Source: Ancylomarina longa (GTDB taxonomy: Bacteria > Bacteroidota > Bacteroidia > Bacteroidales > Marinifilaceae). From it: a stretch of DNA of 64,000 bases. The notes under the pieces are model-generated. The model did no database searches. It was not told the DNA's origin and saw only the letters and a program-made list of their open reading frames with translations. Position 1 is the first letter of the stretch; every line of letters starts with the position of its first letter. Shown here in pieces: positions 62,412 to 64,000 of this stretch. The stretch is taken from NCBI RefSeq assembly GCF_003996985.1, contig NZ_RJJX01000015.1, positions 25,867-89,866 of the forward strand. The letters run 5' to 3'. Made by a program: the position numbers and the translations under genes.

Positions 62412-63293
62412 ATGAGTTATAAGGAATCTTTTCTATCTTATTTACAATACGAAAAACGATATTCGGTACATACCATTTTATCTTACGATTGTGATTTGAA
62501 ACAGTTTTTCGATTTTATATCGAGAGACAAAGAGTTAGTTGCAATCGAAGATATTGGGTTTAGGGATGTGCGGAAGTGGATCGTTTTTTTAATGAATGAA
62601 GGTAAGACTTCACGGACTGTAAATAGGAAATTATCTTCTTTGAAATCTTTTTTTAAATACTTGTTGCGAAATTCAGTAATTAGCCTTAATCCAATGGATA
62701 GGGTGGTGGGACCAAAGCAAGCTAAAAAGCTACCTGGTTTTGTTGCTGAACACGCAATGCAAGTGCTTAGAGAGATTGATTTTGGAGAAGGTTTTGAGGG
62801 AGCTCGAGATCAATTGATTGTTGAAATGTTCTACCAGACTGGTATGCGCTTGTCTGAGTTGATGAATCTGACAGATCATAGTTTTGATAGAGGTGCATCT
62901 TTAGTTAAGGTTTTGGGTAAAAGAAATAAGGAAAGAATCATTCCGGTAAACAAAAGCCTTGAAAAGCTTCTTGATGATTATCTTGAGCTTAGAAATAATA
63001 CTTTTGGAAAAGGGGATGGTTTTCTTTTTGTTACAAATAAAGGGATTCCGGCTTACGAGAAGTTATTGTATCGAATTGTGACAAAACATTTGTCCAAAAT
63101 CACCACTTTATCTAAACGTAGTCCTCACGTGTTGAGACATACTTTTGCTACACATTTATTAAATAATGGAGCTGAGCTTAATGCTGTGAAGGAATTATTG
63201 GGACATTCTAGTCTTGCTGCTACTCAAATTTATACTCATACCACTTTCGAGCGTTTAAATACCATTTATAAACAAGCTCATCCAAGAGCATAA
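62412..63293 (+). CDS. xerC: Tyrosine recombinase XerC/XerD family
   Basis: A 293-residue site-specific recombinase of the chromosome-dimer-resolution type. The N-terminal SAM-like domain has FLSYLQYEKRYSVHTILSYD and TVNRKLSSLKSFFKYLLRNS. Catalytic residues are visible: Arg in TGMRLSEL, Lys in KVLGKRNKERI, HxxR in SPHVLRHTFATHLL, His in LLGHSSLAATQI and the nucleophile Tyr in IYTHTTFERL. XerC and XerD cannot be told apart with certainty. The location between rpsU and hpf and the lack of mobile features argue for a housekeeping role. Confidence 0.93.
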   Translation: MSYKESFLSYLQYEKRYSVHTILSYDCDLKQFFDFISRDKELVAIEDIGFRDVRKWIVFLMNEGKTSRTVNRKLSSLKSFFKYLLRNSVISLNPMDRVVGPKQAKKLPGFVAEHAMQVLREIDFGEGFEGARDQLIVEMFYQTGMRLSELMNLTDHSFDRGASLVKVLGKRNKERIIPVNKSLEKLLDDYLELRNNTFGKGDGFLFVTNKGIPAYEKLLYRIVTKHLSKITTLSKRSPHVLRHTFATHLLNNGAELNAVKELLGHSSLAATQIYTHTTFERLNTIYKQAHPRA

Positions 63294-63299
63294 AATTTT

Positions 63300-63304
63300 G
63301 GAGG
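63300..63304 (+). promoter_or_regulatory. Strong Shine-Dalgarno of hpf
   Basis: GGAGG seven bases before the ATG at 63312. Such a site is exceptional in this window; the only other one I found is at corA. Confidence 0.75.
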
Positions 63305-63311
63305 AACAAGT

Positions 63312-63611
63312 ATGAATATAGATATTCAGTCGATTGGATTTGTTGCTGATGTTAGTTTGGAGAATTTTATTGAAAGTAAACTAGGTAAATTAGCAAAGCT
63401 TAATGAAGATATTGTTAGTGCCAAAGTGTTTCTTCGATTAGAGAAATCAGCTACTACTGAAAATAAGGTTGTGGAAATTAATTTGGATGTGAAAGGGGTG
63501 GATTTATTTGCAAAGAAGCAAAGTAAGTCGTTTGAAGAATCAGCTGATTTGGCTGTGGAAGCGTTGAGAAAACAAGTTGTTAGGCACAAAGAGAAGCTTC
63601 GGGCAAAATAA
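63312..63611 (+). CDS. hpf: Ribosome hibernation promoting factor, short HPF/RaiA type
   Basis: A 99-residue protein starting MNIDIQSIGFVADVSLENFI and containing ENKVVEINLDVKGVDLFAKK and EESADLAVEALRKQVVRHKE, the beta-alpha-beta-beta-beta-alpha layout of the S30AE family. It binds the decoding centre of the 30S subunit and silences ribosomes in stationary phase. It lacks the C-terminal dimerisation domain of long HPF. It is preceded by an unusually strong Shine-Dalgarno and lies 18 bp after the xer gene. Confidence 0.93.
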   Translation: MNIDIQSIGFVADVSLENFIESKLGKLAKLNEDIVSAKVFLRLEKSATTENKVVEINLDVKGVDLFAKKQSKSFEESADLAVEALRKQVVRHKEKLRAK

Positions 63612-63632
63612 TTACAAAAAACAGGTTATTAT

Positions 63633-63664
63633 TTTGTGATAAATTTAAAATATTTTTACATTTG
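63633..63664 (+). promoter_or_regulatory. Promoter of the tRNA-Thr/Tyr/Gly operon
   Basis: TTTG (63633-63636), 20 bp, TACATTTG (63657-63664): exact consensus, about 50 bp before the first tRNA. Confidence 0.82.
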
Positions 63665-63714
63665 CAAACCAATTTTCAGGTAATTTATGCCTGTTAAATA
63701 GATGGTTTGTAATT

Positions 63715-63788
63715 GCCGATGTAGCTCAGTTGGCTAGAGCAGCTGATTTGTAATCAGCAGGTCGTGGGTTCGAGTCCCTCCATCGGCT
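63715..63788 (+). tRNA. tRNA-Thr(TGT)
   Basis: Acceptor GCCGATG/CATCGGC, anticodon arm GCTGA-TTTGTAA-TCAGC, anticodon TGT. It is a fourth TGT copy, nearly identical to the minus-strand cluster genes but with a G-C pair closing the acceptor stem. Confidence 0.96.
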
Positions 63789-63805
63789 CAGCTTTATTGT
63801 AAAAT

Positions 63806-63887
63806 GGGGAGATACCAAAGTGGCCAACTGGGGCGGACTGTAACTCCGCTGACTTCGTCTTCGTAGGTTCGAATCCTGCTCTCCCCA
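63806..63887 (+). tRNA. tRNA-Tyr(GTA)
   Basis: 82-nt class II tRNA with a long variable arm (TGACTTCGTCTTCGTA region). Acceptor GGGGAGA/TCTCCCC; anticodon loop CTGTAAC, anticodon GTA. Confidence 0.95.
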
Positions 63888-63932
63888 CTTTGATTTTGAT
63901 TGAAAACGTTCAATCAATAAAAATATTACCAT

Positions 63933-63999
63933 GCGGGAATAGCTCAGTTGATTCAGCCTTCCAAGCTGAGGGTCGCGGGTTTGAGTCCCGTTTCCCGCT
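63933..63999 (+). tRNA. tRNA-Gly(TCC) with a shortened D-arm
   Basis: Acceptor GCGGGAA (63933-63939)/TTCCCGC (63992-63998) and anticodon arm TCAGC-CTTCCAA-GCTGA with anticodon TCC are intact. After the 5' D-stem GCTC and AGTTGAT the anticodon stem begins at once, so the 3' D-stem (usually GAGC) and the D-loop GG are missing. Length is 67 nt instead of about 75. The T-loop reads TTTGAGT, with T where C56 is usual. It may be a variant tRNA, a pseudogene or a sequence error. Confidence 0.65.
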
Positions 64000-64000
64000 C

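Noticed and set aside
62412-63293. Integrase of a mobile element using the adjacent tRNA genes
   Set aside because: All features fit a XerC/XerD housekeeping recombinase in an rpsU-xer-hpf-tRNA neighbourhood; no attachment-site duplication of tRNA 3' ends was seen.
63726-63932. 68-residue minus-strand ORF with WRDSNPRPADYKSAALAN-like text
   Set aside because: It is the antisense of the tRNA genes, a well-known spurious translation.

Overview
The window looks like an AT-rich chromosomal segment of a marine or anaerobic Bacteroidota, probably Bacteroidia and possibly near Marinilabiliales. The lineage clues are PorT-like and TamL-type outer-membrane proteins, a LuxC-like acyl-CoA reductase beside a PRiA4_ORF3-like protein and miaA, DUF4199, DUF6588 and LVIVD proteins, and several near-perfect matches to the Bacteroidota vegetative promoter (TTTG, N19-21, TAnnTTTG). 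Shine-Dalgarno sites are almost absent. The genus is inference.

Layout. 0-6.3 kb is central carbon metabolism: the C-terminal part of pyruvate:ferredoxin oxidoreductase, a DHODH-like flavoprotein and pyruvate phosphate dikinase. 6.4-13.9 kb holds envelope proteins, ruvX-def, a non-coding repeat element (copy A) and comEC. 14.3-19.8 kb is an ion-transport block: trkA, two tandem trkH paralogs, and a CorA-type transporter behind a structured leader with a 16-codon upstream ORF. 20-24.2 kb carries an epimerase-like reductase, a YciO-like protein, a small transaldolase, five tandem tRNA-Thr genes and the SRP RNA. 24.6-28 kb is a four-gene glycosyltransferase/methyltransferase cluster ending in a degenerate 21-bp array. 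28.5-34.9 kb is all minus strand: an outer-membrane beta-barrel receptor-like gene with a cluster of ATTAGA dyads upstream, then acyl-CoA reductase, PRiA4_ORF3-like and miaA. 34.9-36.4 kb is 1.5 kb of non-coding repeats (copies B and C). 36.4-43.2 kb has acnB, gap, a tiny lipoprotein missing from ordinary ORF lists, and an Omp85 protein. 43.4-49 kb holds a PocR-domain hybrid histidine kinase and two Rossmann-fold oxidoreductases. 49.3-64 kb is mostly housekeeping: a divergent PurL, ubiE-porT, an FAD protein, a SpoU methyltransferase divergent from tamL, fba, a sodium symporter, an HhH protein, rpsU-xer-hpf, and a tRNA-Thr/Tyr/Gly operon cut by the window end.

How the genes fit together. PFOR, PpdK, Gap, Fba, transaldolase and AcnB cover pyruvate/PEP interconversion, glycolysis or gluconeogenesis, pentose phosphates and the citrate branch. 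UbiE serves menaquinone synthesis. PorT, TamL and the second Omp85 protein serve the outer membrane and type IX secretion. TrkA/TrkH and CorA handle K+ and divalent cations.

Most unusual signals: (1) dispersed non-coding elements whose core is ten units at a 21-bp period, with a second, unrelated 21-bp array at 28.0 kb and a weaker ~20-bp one at 47.3 kb; (2) the corA leader, where a rare strong Shine-Dalgarno can be sequestered and a competing helix lies across a short upstream ORF; (3) the ATTAGA dyad cluster at 31 kb; (4) a tRNA-Gly without the 3' half of its D-arm; (5) a PurL with altered signature motifs. No CRISPR array, transposase, prophage or named defence system was seen.
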